This document shows, piece by piece, positions 40,501-51,710 of a stretch of 64,000 nucleotides of DNA. Under the pieces are notes generated by a model that saw only the letters and a program-made list of their open reading frames with translations, made no database searches and had not been told where the DNA came from. Origin of the DNA: Tritrichomonas musculus. Its lineage: Eukaryota; Parabasalia; Tritrichomonadida; Tritrichomonadidae. Every line of letters starts with the position of its first letter. Position 1 is the stretch's first letter. The translations under genes and the position numbers were made by a program. The stretch is taken from assembly GCA_039105265.1 (NCBI GenBank), contig JAPFFF010000020.1:761001-825000 (forward strand). The letters run 5' to 3'.

Positions 40501-43500
40501 AATTAAGCTGATGATTCTGCAGAAGAATAAGCTGAGGATTCTGCAGAAGAATAATCAGATGATTCTGCAGAAGAATAGGCTGATGATTCTGCAGAAGAAT
40601 AATCTGATGATTCTGCAGAAGAATAGGCTGATGATTCTGCCGTAAATTAAGCTGATGATTCAGCAGAAGAATAAGCTGATGATTCTGCAGAAGAATAATC
40701 TGATGATTCTGCAGAAGAATAAGCTGAGGATTCTGCCGTAAATTAAGCTGATGATTCTGCAGAAGAATAATCTGATGATTCTGCAGAAGAATAAGCTGAG
40801 GATTCTGCCGTAAATTAAGCTGATGATTCTGCAGAAGAATAAGCTGAGGATTCTGCAGAAGAATAATCAGATGATTCTGCAGAAGAATAGGCTGATGATT
40901 CTGCAGAAGAATAGGCTGATGATTCTGCCGTAAATTAAGCTGATGATTCAGCAGAAGAATAAGCTGATGATTCTGCAGAAGAATAATCTGATGATTCTGC
41001 AGAAGAATAAGCTGAGGATTCTGCCGTAAATTAAGCTGATGATTCTGCAGAAGAATAATCTGATGATTCTGCAGAAGAATAAGCTGAGGATTCTGCCGTA
41101 AATTAAGCTGATGATTCTGCAGAAGAATAAGCTGAGGATTCTGCAGAAGAATAATCTGATGATTCTGCAGAAGAATAGGCTGATGATTCTGCCGTAAATT
41201 AAGCTGATGATTCAGCAAGAAGAATAAGCTGATGATTCTGCAGAAGAATAATCTGATGATTCTGCAGAAGAATAAGCTGAGGATTCTGCCGTAAATTAAG
41301 CTGATGATTCTGCAGAAGAATAGACTGATGATTCTGCAGAAGAATAGGCTGATGATTCTGCAGAAGAATAGGCTGATGATTCTGCAGAAGAATAGGCTGA
41401 TGATTCTGCAGAAGAATAGGCTGATGATTCTGCGGAAAATTAACTGATGATTCTGCAGAAGAATAATCTGATGATTCTGCCGTAAATTAAGCTGATGATT
41501 CTGCAGAAGAATAAGCTGAGGATTCTGCAGAAGAATAATCAGATGATTCTGCAGAAGAATAGGCTGATGATTCTGCAGAAGAATAATCTGATGATTCTGC
41601 AGAAGAATAGGCTGATGATTCTGCCGTAAATTAAGCTGATGATTCAGCAGAAGAATAAGCTGATGATTCTGCAGAAGAATAATCTGATGATTCTGCAGAA
41701 GAATAAGCTGAGGATTCTGCCGTAAATTAAGCTGATGATTCTGCAGAAGAATAATCTGATGATTCTGCAGAAGAATAAGCTGAGGATTCTGCCGTAAATT
41801 AAGCTGATGATTCTGCAGAAGAATAAGCTGAGGATTCTGCAGAAGAATAATCAGATGATTCTGCAGAAGAATAGGCTGATGATTCTGCAGAAGAATAATC
41901 TGATGATTCTGCAGAAGAATAGGCTGATGATTCTGCCGTAAATTAAGCTGATGATTCAGCAGAAGAATAAGCTGATGATTCTGCAGAAGAATAATCTGAT
42001 GATTCTGCAGAAGAATAAGCTGAGGATTCTGCCGTAAATTAAGCTGATGATTCTGCAGAAGAATAATCTGATGATTCTGCAGAAGAATAAGCTGAGGATT
42101 CTGCCGTAAATTAAGCTGATGATTCTGCAGAAGAATAAGCTGAGGATTCTGCAGAAGAATAATCAGATGATTCTGCAGAAGAATAGGCTGATGATTCTGC
42201 AGAAGAATAGGCTGATGATTCTGCCGTAAATTAAGCTGATGATTCAGCAGAAGAATAAGCTGATGATTCTGCAGAAGAATAATCTGATGATTCTGCAGAA
42301 GAATAAGCTGAGGATTCTGCCGTAAATTAAGCTGATGATTCTGCAGAAGAATAATCTGATGATTCTGCAGAAGAATAAGCTGAGGATTCTGCCGTAAATT
42401 AAGCTGATGATTCTGCAGAAGAATAAGCTGAGGATTCTGCAGAAGAATAATCAGATGATTCTGCAGAAGAATAGGCTGATGATTCTGCAGAAGAATAATC
42501 TGATGATTCTGCAGAAGAATAGGCTGATGATTCTGCCGTAAATTAAGCTGATGATTCAGCAAGAAGAATAAGCTGATGATTCTGCAGAAGAATAATCTGA
42601 TGATTCTGCAGAAGAATAAGCTGAGGATTCTGCCGTAAATTAAGCTGATGATTCTGCAGAAGAATAGACTGATGATTCTGCAGAAGAATAGGCTGATGAT
42701 TCTGCAGAAGAATAGGCTGATGATTCTGCAGAAGAATAGGCTGATGATTCTGCAGAAGAATAGGCTGATGATTCTGCGGAATATTAACTGATGATTCTGC
42801 AGAAGAATAATCTGATGATTCTGCCGTAAATTAAGCTGATGATTCTGCAGAAGAATAAGCTGAGGATTCTGCAGAAGAATAATCTGATGATTCTGCAGAA
42901 GAATAGGCTGATGATTTTGCCGTAAATTAAGCTGATGATTCTGCAGAAGAATATTCTGATGATTCTGCCGTAAATTAAGCTGATGATTCTGCAGAAGAAT
43001 AGGCTGATGATTCTGCAGAAGAATAGGCTGATGATTCTGCGGAAAATTAACTGATGATTCTGCAGAATAATAATCTGATGATTCTGAAGAAGAATAATCT
43101 GATGATTCTGCAGAAGAATATGCTGATGATTCTGCGGTAAATTAACTGATGATTCTGCAGAAGAATAGGCTGATGATTCTGCAGAAGAATAATCTGATGA
43201 TTCTGTAGAAGAATAATCAGATGATTCTGCCGTAAATTAAGCTGATGATTCTGCAGAAGAATAAGCTGAGGATTCTGCCGTAAATTAATTGATGATTCTG
43301 CAGAAGAATAATCTGATGATTCTGCAGAAGAATAAGCTGAGGATTCTGCCGTAAATTAAGCTGATGATTCTGCAGAAGAATAATCTGATGATTCTGCAGA
43401 AGAATAGGCTGATGATTCTGCCGTAAATTAACTGATGATTCTGCAGAAGAATAGGCTGATGATTCCGCAGAAGAATAGGCTGATGATTCTGCAGAAGAAT

Positions 43501-45465
43501 AGGCTGATGATTTTGCAGAAGAATAGGCTGATGATTCTGCCGTAAATTAACTGATGATTCTGCAGAAGAATAATCTGATGATTCTGCAGAAGAATAATCT
43601 GATGATTCTGCAGAAGAATAAGCTGAGGATTCTGCCGTAAATTAAGCTGATGATTCTGCCGTAAATTAAGCTGATGATTCTGCCGTAAATAATCTTATGA
43701 TTCTGCCGTAAATTAAGCTGAGAATTCTGCAGTAAATTAAGCTGATGATTCTGCTGTAAATAGGCTGATGATTCTGCGGTAAATTAACTGATGATTCTGC
43801 AGAAGAATAATCTGATGATTCTGCAGAAGAATAAGCTGAGGATTCTGCCGTAAATTAAGCTGATGATTCTGCAGAAGAATAATCTGATGATTCTGCAGAA
43901 GAATAGGCTGATGATTCTGCCGTAAATTAACTGATGATTCTGCAGAAGAATAAGCTGATGATTCTGCAGAAGAATAATCTGATGATTCTGCAGAAGAATA
44001 ATCTGATGATTCTGCCGTAAATTAAGCTGATGATTCTGCAGAAGAATAGGCTGATGATTCTGCGGTAAATTAACAGATGATTCTGCAGAAGAATATTCTG
44101 ATGATTCTGCCGTAAATTAAGCTGATGATTCTGCAGAAGAATAGGCTGATGATTCTGCAGAAGAATAGGCTGATGATTCTGCCGTAAATTAAGCTGATGA
44201 TTCTGCAGAAGAATAATCTGATGATTCTGCAGAAGAATAATCTGATGATTCTGCAGAAGAATAAGCTGAGGATTCTGCCGTAAATTAAGCTGATGATTCT
44301 GCCGTAAATTAAGCTGATGATTCTGCAGAAGAATAATCTGATGATTCTGCAGAAGAATAATCTGATGATTCTGCAGAAGAATAAGCTGAGGATTCTGCCG
44401 TAAATTAACTGATGATTCTGCCGTAAATTAAGCTGATGATTCTGCAGAAGAATAATCTGATGATTCTGCAGAAGAATAATCTGATGATTCTGCAGAAGAA
44501 TAAGCTGAGGATTCTGCCGTAAATTAAGCTGATGATTCTGCCGTAAATTAAGCTGATGATTCTGCCGTAAATAATCTTATGATTCTGCCGTAAATTAAGC
44601 TGAGAATTCTGCAGTAAATTAAGCTGATGATTCTGCTGTAAATAGGCTGATGATTCTGCCGTAAATTAACTGATGATTCTGCTGTAAATAATCTGATGAT
44701 TCTGCAGAAGAATAAGCTGAGGATTCTGCCGTAAATTAAGCTGATGATTCTGGAGAAGAATAATCAGATGATTCTGCCGTAAATTAAGCTGAGGATTCTG
44801 CTGTAAATAAGCTGATGATTCTGCCGTAAATTAAGCTGATGATTCTGCTGTAAATAATCTGATGATTCTGCCGTAAATTAAGCTGAGAATTCTGCGGTAA
44901 ATTAAGCTGATGATTCTGCTGTAAATAATCTGATGATTCTGCCGTAAATTAAGCTGATGATTCTGCTGTAAATAATCTGATGATTCTGCAGAAGAATAAG
45001 CTGAGGATTCTGCCATAAATTAAGCTGATGATTCTGGAGAAGAATAATCAGATGATTCTGCCGTAAATTAAGCTGAGGATTCTGCTGTAAATTAAGCTGA
45101 TGATTCTGCTGTAAATAATCTGATGATTCTGCGGTAAATTAAGCTGATGATTCTGCTGTAAATAATCTGATGATTCTGCCGTAAATTAAGCTGAGAATTC
45201 TGCGGTAAATTAAGCTGATGATTCTGCCGTAAATTAAGCTGATGATTCTGCTGTAAATAATCTGATGATTCTGCGGTAAATTAAGCTGATGATTCTGCTG
45301 TAAATAATCTGATGATTCTGCCGTAAATTAAGCTGAGAATTCTGCGGTAAATTAAGCTGATGATTCTGCCGTAAATTAAGCTGATGATTCTGCCGTAAAT
45401 TAAGCTGATGATTCTGCCGTAAATAAGCTGATGATTCTGCCGTAAATTAACTGATTATTCTGCCG
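37539..45465 (-). repeat. Satellite family A, right arm, inverted (~330 copies)
   Basis: Reverse-complement 24-bp units (CTGATGATTCTGC plus AGAAGAATAAT, or CTGATGATTCTGC plus CGTAAATTAAG). It runs 7.9 kb, almost five times longer than the left A array, and the AGAAGAATA form is far commoner here. Higher-order repeats of 10-13 units are marked by the rare GATTCAGCAG variant. A 1344-bp (56-unit) duplication is marked by a shared one-base insertion (CAGCAAGAAG at about 41211 and 42555). Confidence 0.93.
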
Positions 45466-45585
45466 CAAAATAAGTTCAGGAATCTAAAAAAAAATAAACT
45501 GTTTTTATAAGTTTTTCAAATGGTAACGATCACGTAAAGTATTCAAAAAAAAGTGTGGGGATTTGATATAAGGTTTTTTACAACC
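45466..45585 (-). repeat. Right terminal inverted repeat (unique part)
   Basis: Reverse complement of the left end. It includes CAAAATAAGTTCAGGAATCT, GGTAACGATCACGTAAA and GTGTGGGGATTTGATAT, ending CAACC at 45585. Confidence 0.88.
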
Positions 45586-45594
45586 TTAAATCTC
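45586..45594. repeat. Target site duplication, right (TTAAATCTC)
   Basis: Exact copy of 6098-6106, immediately outside the right TIR. Confidence 0.9.
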
Positions 45595-48537
45595 TAACGT
45601 TTTCTTTGAAAAATCGAAATTGATTCAACAAGCATGAATTATGTATTGTCATATATACAGATGATTATAATATTTTATATCTTTTCCTTTTAAATTATTG
45701 TTTTTAAAGATGAGGGACAACTAATTGAATAGAAAGGTCGAGACTATCAAATTTTTAATAAATATTGTTATAAATAATATATTTTATTTAATGACAGATA
45801 CTAAATTTAAACTAATGATTATGATATATTTAATGCGCCAGAAAACAAGATATTACTATAAAAAATAGATGACTTTTGAATTCAAATGCTGATCGTAATA
45901 TGCAAATTTTTAACCTTGGAAAGTTTTGTTAAAACTTTTCTATAAAAAGCATTTTATTAATCATTTATATCATAAAAAATATCATATATTTGCTTTTTGG
46001 TTGGTATAAATTGGATTTTTTTGTCTAATAAAGTTGGACTTAGCTATTATAAATAAAATTAGATATGTAATTTTTTGATGATTTGATGAGATGAAGCCTC
46101 AAAACATCAAATATCCTAATGAATATTGATAATCATCATTAGAAATTTATGTTTCTAAAAAAGTAAGTTAAATAAGAAAAACATATTTTTGTTACGAAAA
46201 ATGTAGTACACCAATTTCAATGATATTTATCCATCAGAAAATGCATATATAATAACGATGATTTTATCAATATTTCAAAAAATTATTATGAAATTGGAGA
46301 GAAAAGACGGATTTGAAATTGAGAGGAAATCAAGTAAAGTTTTCAATTCTGATTTTAAAAACATAAATTTCTCATTTAAAACAATATTTATAATAAATTT
46401 AATAGATCAAAACTTTTATTATACTTGTGCTTAATAAAAATTCAAACAATAAATATAAAATATTCAAAATCAATCGTTTTCCGAAATCAAAATTTTGAAA
46501 AAAATTATAAACGGTTTAGTTTCTACCGTTCTAATTGAATGGTCAATTTAAACTTGTTGTTTTCTTTTTTATGCGTTATGCATTTAATATATCTAAAATT
46601 TTATTTTATTTACAAATAAAAAATAGAAACAATATATAAATATTGCTTTTATATTTTGAATAAAGACAATCAAAGAAAGTGGGATATTCTTAATTTCAAG
46701 TAATTCAAGATGAATCAAATGATAATTTAAAAAATTCCACTATTATAATAAGAATAAAACAGCCAAAATTTAATATTTATACAAAATTGGTAAGATATAA
46801 TCAGTTTTTTGAAAAAATTGCTGATGCTATTAAATAAAATATTGTAACAAATTCAACACACCAAATCATTTGAAAACGATATATTAGATATATATACATT
46901 TAATAAATCTATTTATTACCACATTCTAACAAGCTTATTTATAAATTTGTTTTTAACATTATATGATTAAATGTTTTTATAATTTATATTAATAATTAAA
47001 TGTTCAGGAATATATGAAAAATATTAATAATCAATCAAGAAAAATATGCAAAATTAAAAACCCTAAAATTGATAAGAAAAAATTGAGAGAATAAACTATT
47101 TGAATATGCATTCAAATTGGATTAATATGGAATAAATCATTTTTATCTCAATAATATAAATAAATATCAAATAAATTTTAGATAAAATAATTATTATATT
47201 AAATTATATATATAACTATATAAGATACACACCAATTTTTTAAAAAGGTAAGCTTCATCTTTTTTCAAAAGTTTTCTATGCGCATAGAAAAAGCGAATTC
47301 AATTTTTGATCGCTTTTTAATTACTCTAAATTTAGTGTTTCATTATATATATAAAGCAATATGTTTCTATTTAAATATTATATTTCTACATAAATGAATT
47401 TATTCAAATTAATTTTATTTATATCAATATTTAAATTTGCTTTCAAAAAAAAGTGAAAATTTAAAACTCAAAATAAAAATTATTCAAAAAGTGAAAAAAA
47501 AAATATATTAATAATATAATGATATCTTCATATCTTAATAATAAATGTTGAAATCATTTTAATTCCTTAAGTTAGCATTTAGTATGTTTGAGCAGATTAT
47601 TTTATTATATATATATATATATAAAACAGCGATATTGAGGTGAATATCTTTAAATTAATATATTCTTGATTTAAAGAAATATCAATTAGTCTATTTGTAA
47701 TGGAAAATATACCTATTTTTCTGTCAGGTTACTAAATAAAGTTTGAAGGGATATCAAGTTATAAAATCTCAAAGATATGCAATTTAACTAAAAGGATATC
47801 CAAAAAATAAAAACCTTGTAATGCAAAATATATCGCATCGAAGGTATGTTTCATGATATCGAGTTTGAGAACCTCGAAGCATTTAAACAAACAATAATTT
47901 AAAAGGAAAAAGATATAAATATTAAAAAAATTCATATGTATGACAATATATCATTCATAATTCTTAAGTAAAGTTCAGTTTTTTAAACAAAAAATATCAA
48001 GAATTTAATAAACAATTTTATAAAAAGATTTTATAATAATTTTGAATATAATATTAAATACAAATATTTCCTCTTACTTTATCAAACCTTTTACTTTAAA
48101 AACTGTTCTTTGATATATTAAATTTAAATGACATGTTTTTGTATTTAGCCTTTTCTATCTCTTATACTCGTTAACAAGTGAAATATATATAAATAATTAT
48201 TAAACTCATCTGTTTAATGTAATAATTTTAAAGATATTAAGACAACAAAACAATAATCATACGTTTATAATTAATTTTTATATAATTCAATTTAAAGTAT
48301 TCAATTTTTTTTATTCTCTCAAAATATTCTAAACAATAATTACATGATTTAAAAACATAAATATCTGAAAATTTATGAGGAAATATAATGGGCCTGATAT
48401 ATACCTATAGGATAATGCATGGCTCTATATATATATATGATTAAAAACAATTTTTAAACATATTGTCAATATCCTCAAAAACTTTATTTAAACGCTTAAA
48501 AAGTGAATGAATATAATTAATTACACCTACTCAAGCC
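45595..48537. other. 2.9 kb of AT-rich DNA with no recognisable gene
   Basis: Dense A/T runs and stops in all frames; no gene supported. Visible features are the block at about 47265-47395 shared with 5814-5940, which contains the 20-bp palindrome TTTTCTATGCGCATAGAAAA (47272-47291), and several TATATATA tracts. An ATG after the shared block (near 47395) opens only about 20 codons. Confidence 0.55.
47265..47395 (+). promoter_or_regulatory. Second copy of shared upstream block
   Basis: It contains AATTCAATTTTTGATCGC, TTAATTACTCTAAAT and ATATAAAGCAATATG in the same order as at 5814-5940. It also carries the perfect palindrome at 47272-47291, whose second half is not conserved in the other copy. 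No convincing gene follows, so this may be the promoter of a lost gene. Confidence 0.4.
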
Positions 48538-48659
48538 ATGAATCGTAGTAAAACAAAAAAAAAATTCAGTTTTAAAGGGGAAAAGGATCTTCTTAGAATA
48601 AGGAGTAGCAAGCAAACTTTTTATGAAGTTTATAATCGTTCTCACCTTTTTCTATACTT

Positions 48660-48760
48660 TACATTTTGTGCAAATTTTGTGCAAAAAAATTTTTTTTTGT
48701 GCAAAAACGAGTTTTTGTGTACTTTTTGAGGCGATATTTGGTTTTCGTGCAAAATCTGTA
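48660..48760 (+). repeat. Imperfect GTGCAAA repeats
   Basis: TTTTGTGCAAA-like motifs occur about four times between 48665 and 48755. They lie immediately before the TTA microsatellite and in the 5' region of the ankyrin gene. Function unknown. Confidence 0.4.
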
Positions 48761-48775
48761 CACTATTTATTGTCC

Positions 48776-48915
<140 letters not shown>

Positions 48916-49182
48916 GTAAAAATGAAAATTTTATTGATTAGAATATTGATATATAACTATTTTTTTTTAAATCAAATTTCTATTATAAAATTCGCCTCTA
49001 TAATCGTTTTTCTCTCTTTCACACAAAACCCACAATTTTTGGTTCTAAAATATGCCAATTTCATTCACTGGAATATCATTGAATTTGATATTAACAAATT
49101 TGATAAATTGATTGAAATTATTTTCATATCACATTTCATATTTTATCATTTTTATATCACATTTCAATACTTTTATATAAAA

Positions 49183-50361
49183 ATGAGTTTTGAAACATTT
49201 GTTGAAAAAATGAAAAGTGTTCAAAATTCCCTTCTGGAATTCCTTGAAGAAGAATCAGATGGTGACGACAAATATGAAAATTTCATTAATCTTGTCTCGA
49301 CTCAACAAATAATTAACGACGAACATGAATTTAACGCATTATTACGATTAATAAACAGGATTGTGAACAATCATTATCGTTCTCGGAATTTTATTTCTAA
49401 AGTTGAGCGAGTTTTAAGACAATTCAAACAAGGTCTCCAAAAATATTTTTCAAATTCAGAAATATTCAACATTTTCAAAGATAACAAGCGAATCCTTCTC
49501 TTTCTTCTTGAAGAAAAAATGATGATAATTGATGAACACATTTTTTCAATAATTACTAGTTCAGAATATGTCCAAAAAAACTATTGTGAATATTTTCAAC
49601 CAGAAATCAAACGGTTTGTCACAAAAGAAAACATTGAAAAATACGGGAGGAAGAATAAATCATTAAAAGACAATAAATTTATTGAAGTGATGAACAAAGA
49701 AATTGAAACCAATTTCTATGAAAAACGACGAGAAGGATTGAATGATGATTATTTGTGTGAACAGATTCGAAATAACGAAATTCAAGAATTTATCAGATTT
49801 ACAGAACAAAGAAATTTGTCACTCGAAATTTGCATTAAAAAATCAATTTTTGAAACAAATCGACTTTTGACAGATAAATCTGATATTAAACTGATTGAAT
49901 ATGCATCATTTTATGGCTCGAATGACATCATCAAATACATTGAAAAGAAAGGAGTTGAACTGACATCATCGATGTGGATTTATGGTATTCACAGTTGTAA
50001 TGCAGAACTGATCAGATATCTTGAAGACAATCATGTTTCACCACCATATAATGACTATAAAAGAATTCTTGAAGAATCGATTAAATGTCATCACAACGAT
50101 ATTTCGAACTACCTCATTGACAATATAATGAACGAAGAATATCTCCAAAATAACATTGAAAACAACTATTATGACAATCTTTTTCGATATGCAACTAAAT
50201 CTCACAATTATTGTTTTTTCCCAACAAGCATGAAATACAAAAACATGTTTTTTTATTTATGTGAATTTGACTATTACACACTTGTTAAACTTTGTTTGAT
50301 TGAGGGAACCATTGACATAAATGTAGCAATTAAAACATCAATCATTCAAATAACATTTTGA
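49183..50361 (+). CDS. DUF3447/ankyrin-type protein (392 aa, truncated tail)
   Basis: The frame is open from 48922, but the ATG at 49183 (MSFETFVEKMKSVQNSLLEF) is the likely start: upstream codons are hydrophobic AT-rich noise, and TCACATTTCAATAC lies about 25 bp before it. Residues ~1-230 are the acidic, helical N-terminus typical of the trichomonad DUF3447 family. ISLEICIKKSIFETN-like and YASFYGSNDIIKYIEKKGVE motifs follow (~residues 215-270), with degenerate ankyrin-like helices (IHSCNAELIRYLEDN). The frame stops at 50361, just where canonical ankyrin repeats should begin; three of these follow downstream but are separated by stop-containing spacers. Such proteins are presumed protein-binding scaffolds. 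Whether this copy is full length or truncated is open. Confidence 0.72.
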   Translation: MSFETFVEKMKSVQNSLLEFLEEESDGDDKYENFINLVSTQQIINDEHEFNALLRLINRIVNNHYRSRNFISKVERVLRQFKQGLQKYFSNSEIFNIFKDNKRILLFLLEEKMMIIDEHIFSIITSSEYVQKNYCEYFQPEIKRFVTKENIEKYGRKNKSLKDNKFIEVMNKEIETNFYEKRREGLNDDYLCEQIRNNEIQEFIRFTEQRNLSLEICIKKSIFETNRLLTDKSDIKLIEYASFYGSNDIIKYIEKKGVELTSSMWIYGIHSCNAELIRYLEDNHVSPPYNDYKRILEESIKCHHNDISNYLIDNIMNEEYLQNNIENNYYDNLFRYATKSHNYCFFPTSMKYKNMFFYLCEFDYYTLVKLCLIEGTIDINVAIKTSIIQITF

Positions 50362-50891
50362 AACAAAAACATTCATAAAATTCAAATCTAACTTTTTTCA
50401 TGATATTGCAAACTTGAATTATTTATAGAATTTAACTGGAACATTTAATAATACGGCATTGATTCTTGCTGCAATAAGAGGCCATAAAGAAATTGTTGAA
50501 CTATTAATAAGACAAGAAGGCATTGATATCAACATTCAAGGCATTTTAAAACAAAAAACATTCATAAAATTCAAATCTAACTTTTTTATTATATTGCAAA
50601 CTTGAATTATTTATGGAATTTAACTAGAACATTTAATTATACGGCGTTGATTTATGCTGCAAGAGACGGCCATAACGAAATTGTTGAACTATTAATAAGA
50701 CAAGAAGGCATTGATATCAACATTCAAAACATTTTAAATCAAAACATTCATAAAATTCAAATCTAACTTTTTTCATGATGTTGAAAAACTGAATGATTTA
50801 TGGAATTTTGAAATAATTCTTTTACAAAACGGCCATTGACTATGCAAGAGAAACAAATCATCGAGAAATTGTTGATCTTTTATCTAAATGA
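50362..50891 (+). pseudogene. Ankyrin-repeat tail interrupted by repeated spacers
   Basis: Three ankyrin units are readable at about 50449-50542 (TALILAAIRGHKEIVELLIR), 50638-50731 (TALIYAARDGHNEIVELLIR) and 50826-50891 (TAIDYARETNHREIVDLL, then a stop). Each is preceded by a similar ~95-bp spacer containing CATTCATAAAATTCAAATCT and stops in the ankyrin frame. The spacer marker recurs at 50371, 50560 and 50746, spacings of 189 and 186 bp, both multiples of three. This is either the decayed tail of the gene above or a repeat module whose spacers are removed from the RNA. GT...AG borders are not obvious. Confidence 0.55.
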
Positions 50892-51281
50892 CCGATCAAA
50901 GCAAAACCCTAAGGCGAGTAATTGAAGTCTTAATGATTAATAAAAATTAATTACTACATTACAATTAAAATTATATTTTAATCTTTAATAGAATAATATT
51001 TTTTATGATATTATTGAGCCTTTTTATTCAGGAGCAGGATGACATAGATTTTGAACTTTCTTTGCAAAGATGTTCTCAGTCCATATCTTGGATATATAAG
51101 TTGTTATTTCCTACCAAAAATGGATATACCAGCTGAAATTCTAATATTTAGAAATGATGAACATTTTTTTTTTGCTAGAAAGTTCATATTATGAACTTTT
51201 TGAAATTAAAGTGTGATTTTTTCTACAATGATTTCACTATTTAAGTTTCAGATTATTAATTGTAATGATAATAATAATGTT

Positions 51282-51319
<38 letters not shown>

Positions 51320-51700
51320 TGAATAACTTCCATTGAATTTACCAATGTTCTCATTGTTAAGTAAATATAATTTATCATTTTTATTATTACACCTCTGAAT
51401 ATTCCCCAAATAGCCAAATTTTTGTTCCCCAGCTTGGGGAGCATGGGGAATGCATTCAAATTATTAAGGAATGAAAAATCTTTTGGTATATTGAGAAACT
51501 TTACATCATAGGGCCAAATACTCTAAATCTATTTTTATATTCTTATATCAATATATTTTGATTTGCTAGTTTTTAAGAATTAAATCAAAAAGCCAATTAT
51601 TTTTTTCTGAAATAATCATAAAATTGAAAGAAATATTAGGATAATAATTTTTTTTTTTTTTTTTTTGAAACCCAATCTTTTTATTTTTGGTAAAAGTAAA
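50892..51700. other. AT-rich intergenic stretch
   Basis: No gene. Contains a T run of about 32 (51283-51314), a second T run near 51647-51666, and a G/C-rich hairpin CCCCAGCTTGGGG at about 51429-51441 with a nearby GGGGAA. Confidence 0.5.
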
Positions 51701-51710
51701 TCATTTTGAC
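51701..51710. repeat. Target site duplication, left (TCATTTTGAC)
   Basis: Exact 10-bp copy of 52486-52495, flanking the small inverted-repeat element. Confidence 0.88.

Larger units (their letters stand above)
6107..45585. mobile_element. 39.5-kb foldback MULE-type transposon with satellite arms
   Basis: The element is bounded by a perfect 9-bp direct duplication and inverted ends. The order from the left is: ~120-bp unique TIR, satellite A (plus orientation), satellite B (plus), a 2.2-kb unique core with a MULE-like transposase on the minus strand, satellite B (inverted), satellite A (inverted), and the ~120-bp TIR (inverted). The whole is a giant, unequal palindrome with arms of about 21.1 and 16.2 kb. 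Drosophila FB elements likewise have tandem-repeat arms, and FB-NOF encodes a MULE-family protein in its centre; the arms here are many times longer. The near-identical TIRs and exact duplication point to recent insertion, whereas the split transposase argues that this copy is not autonomous now. Confidence 0.85.

Noticed and set aside
39884-42562. 892-codon minus-strand frame of QNHQ-type repeats
   Set aside because: It lies wholly within satellite A. A 24-bp unit is a multiple of three, so frames without a stop variant stay open by arithmetic. The frame ends where a one-base insertion occurs, and there is no promoter or non-repeat sequence.
44831-45016. 61-codon minus-strand frame
   Set aside because: Another satellite A reading frame, same reason.
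6227-45465. CRISPR-like array
   Set aside because: Units are contiguous 23/24-bp tandem repeats with no unique spacers, in a eukaryotic transposon.
51256-51459. 67-codon minus-strand frame
   Set aside because: It depends on a poly-T run (poly-Lys) and a hairpin block; no coding support.
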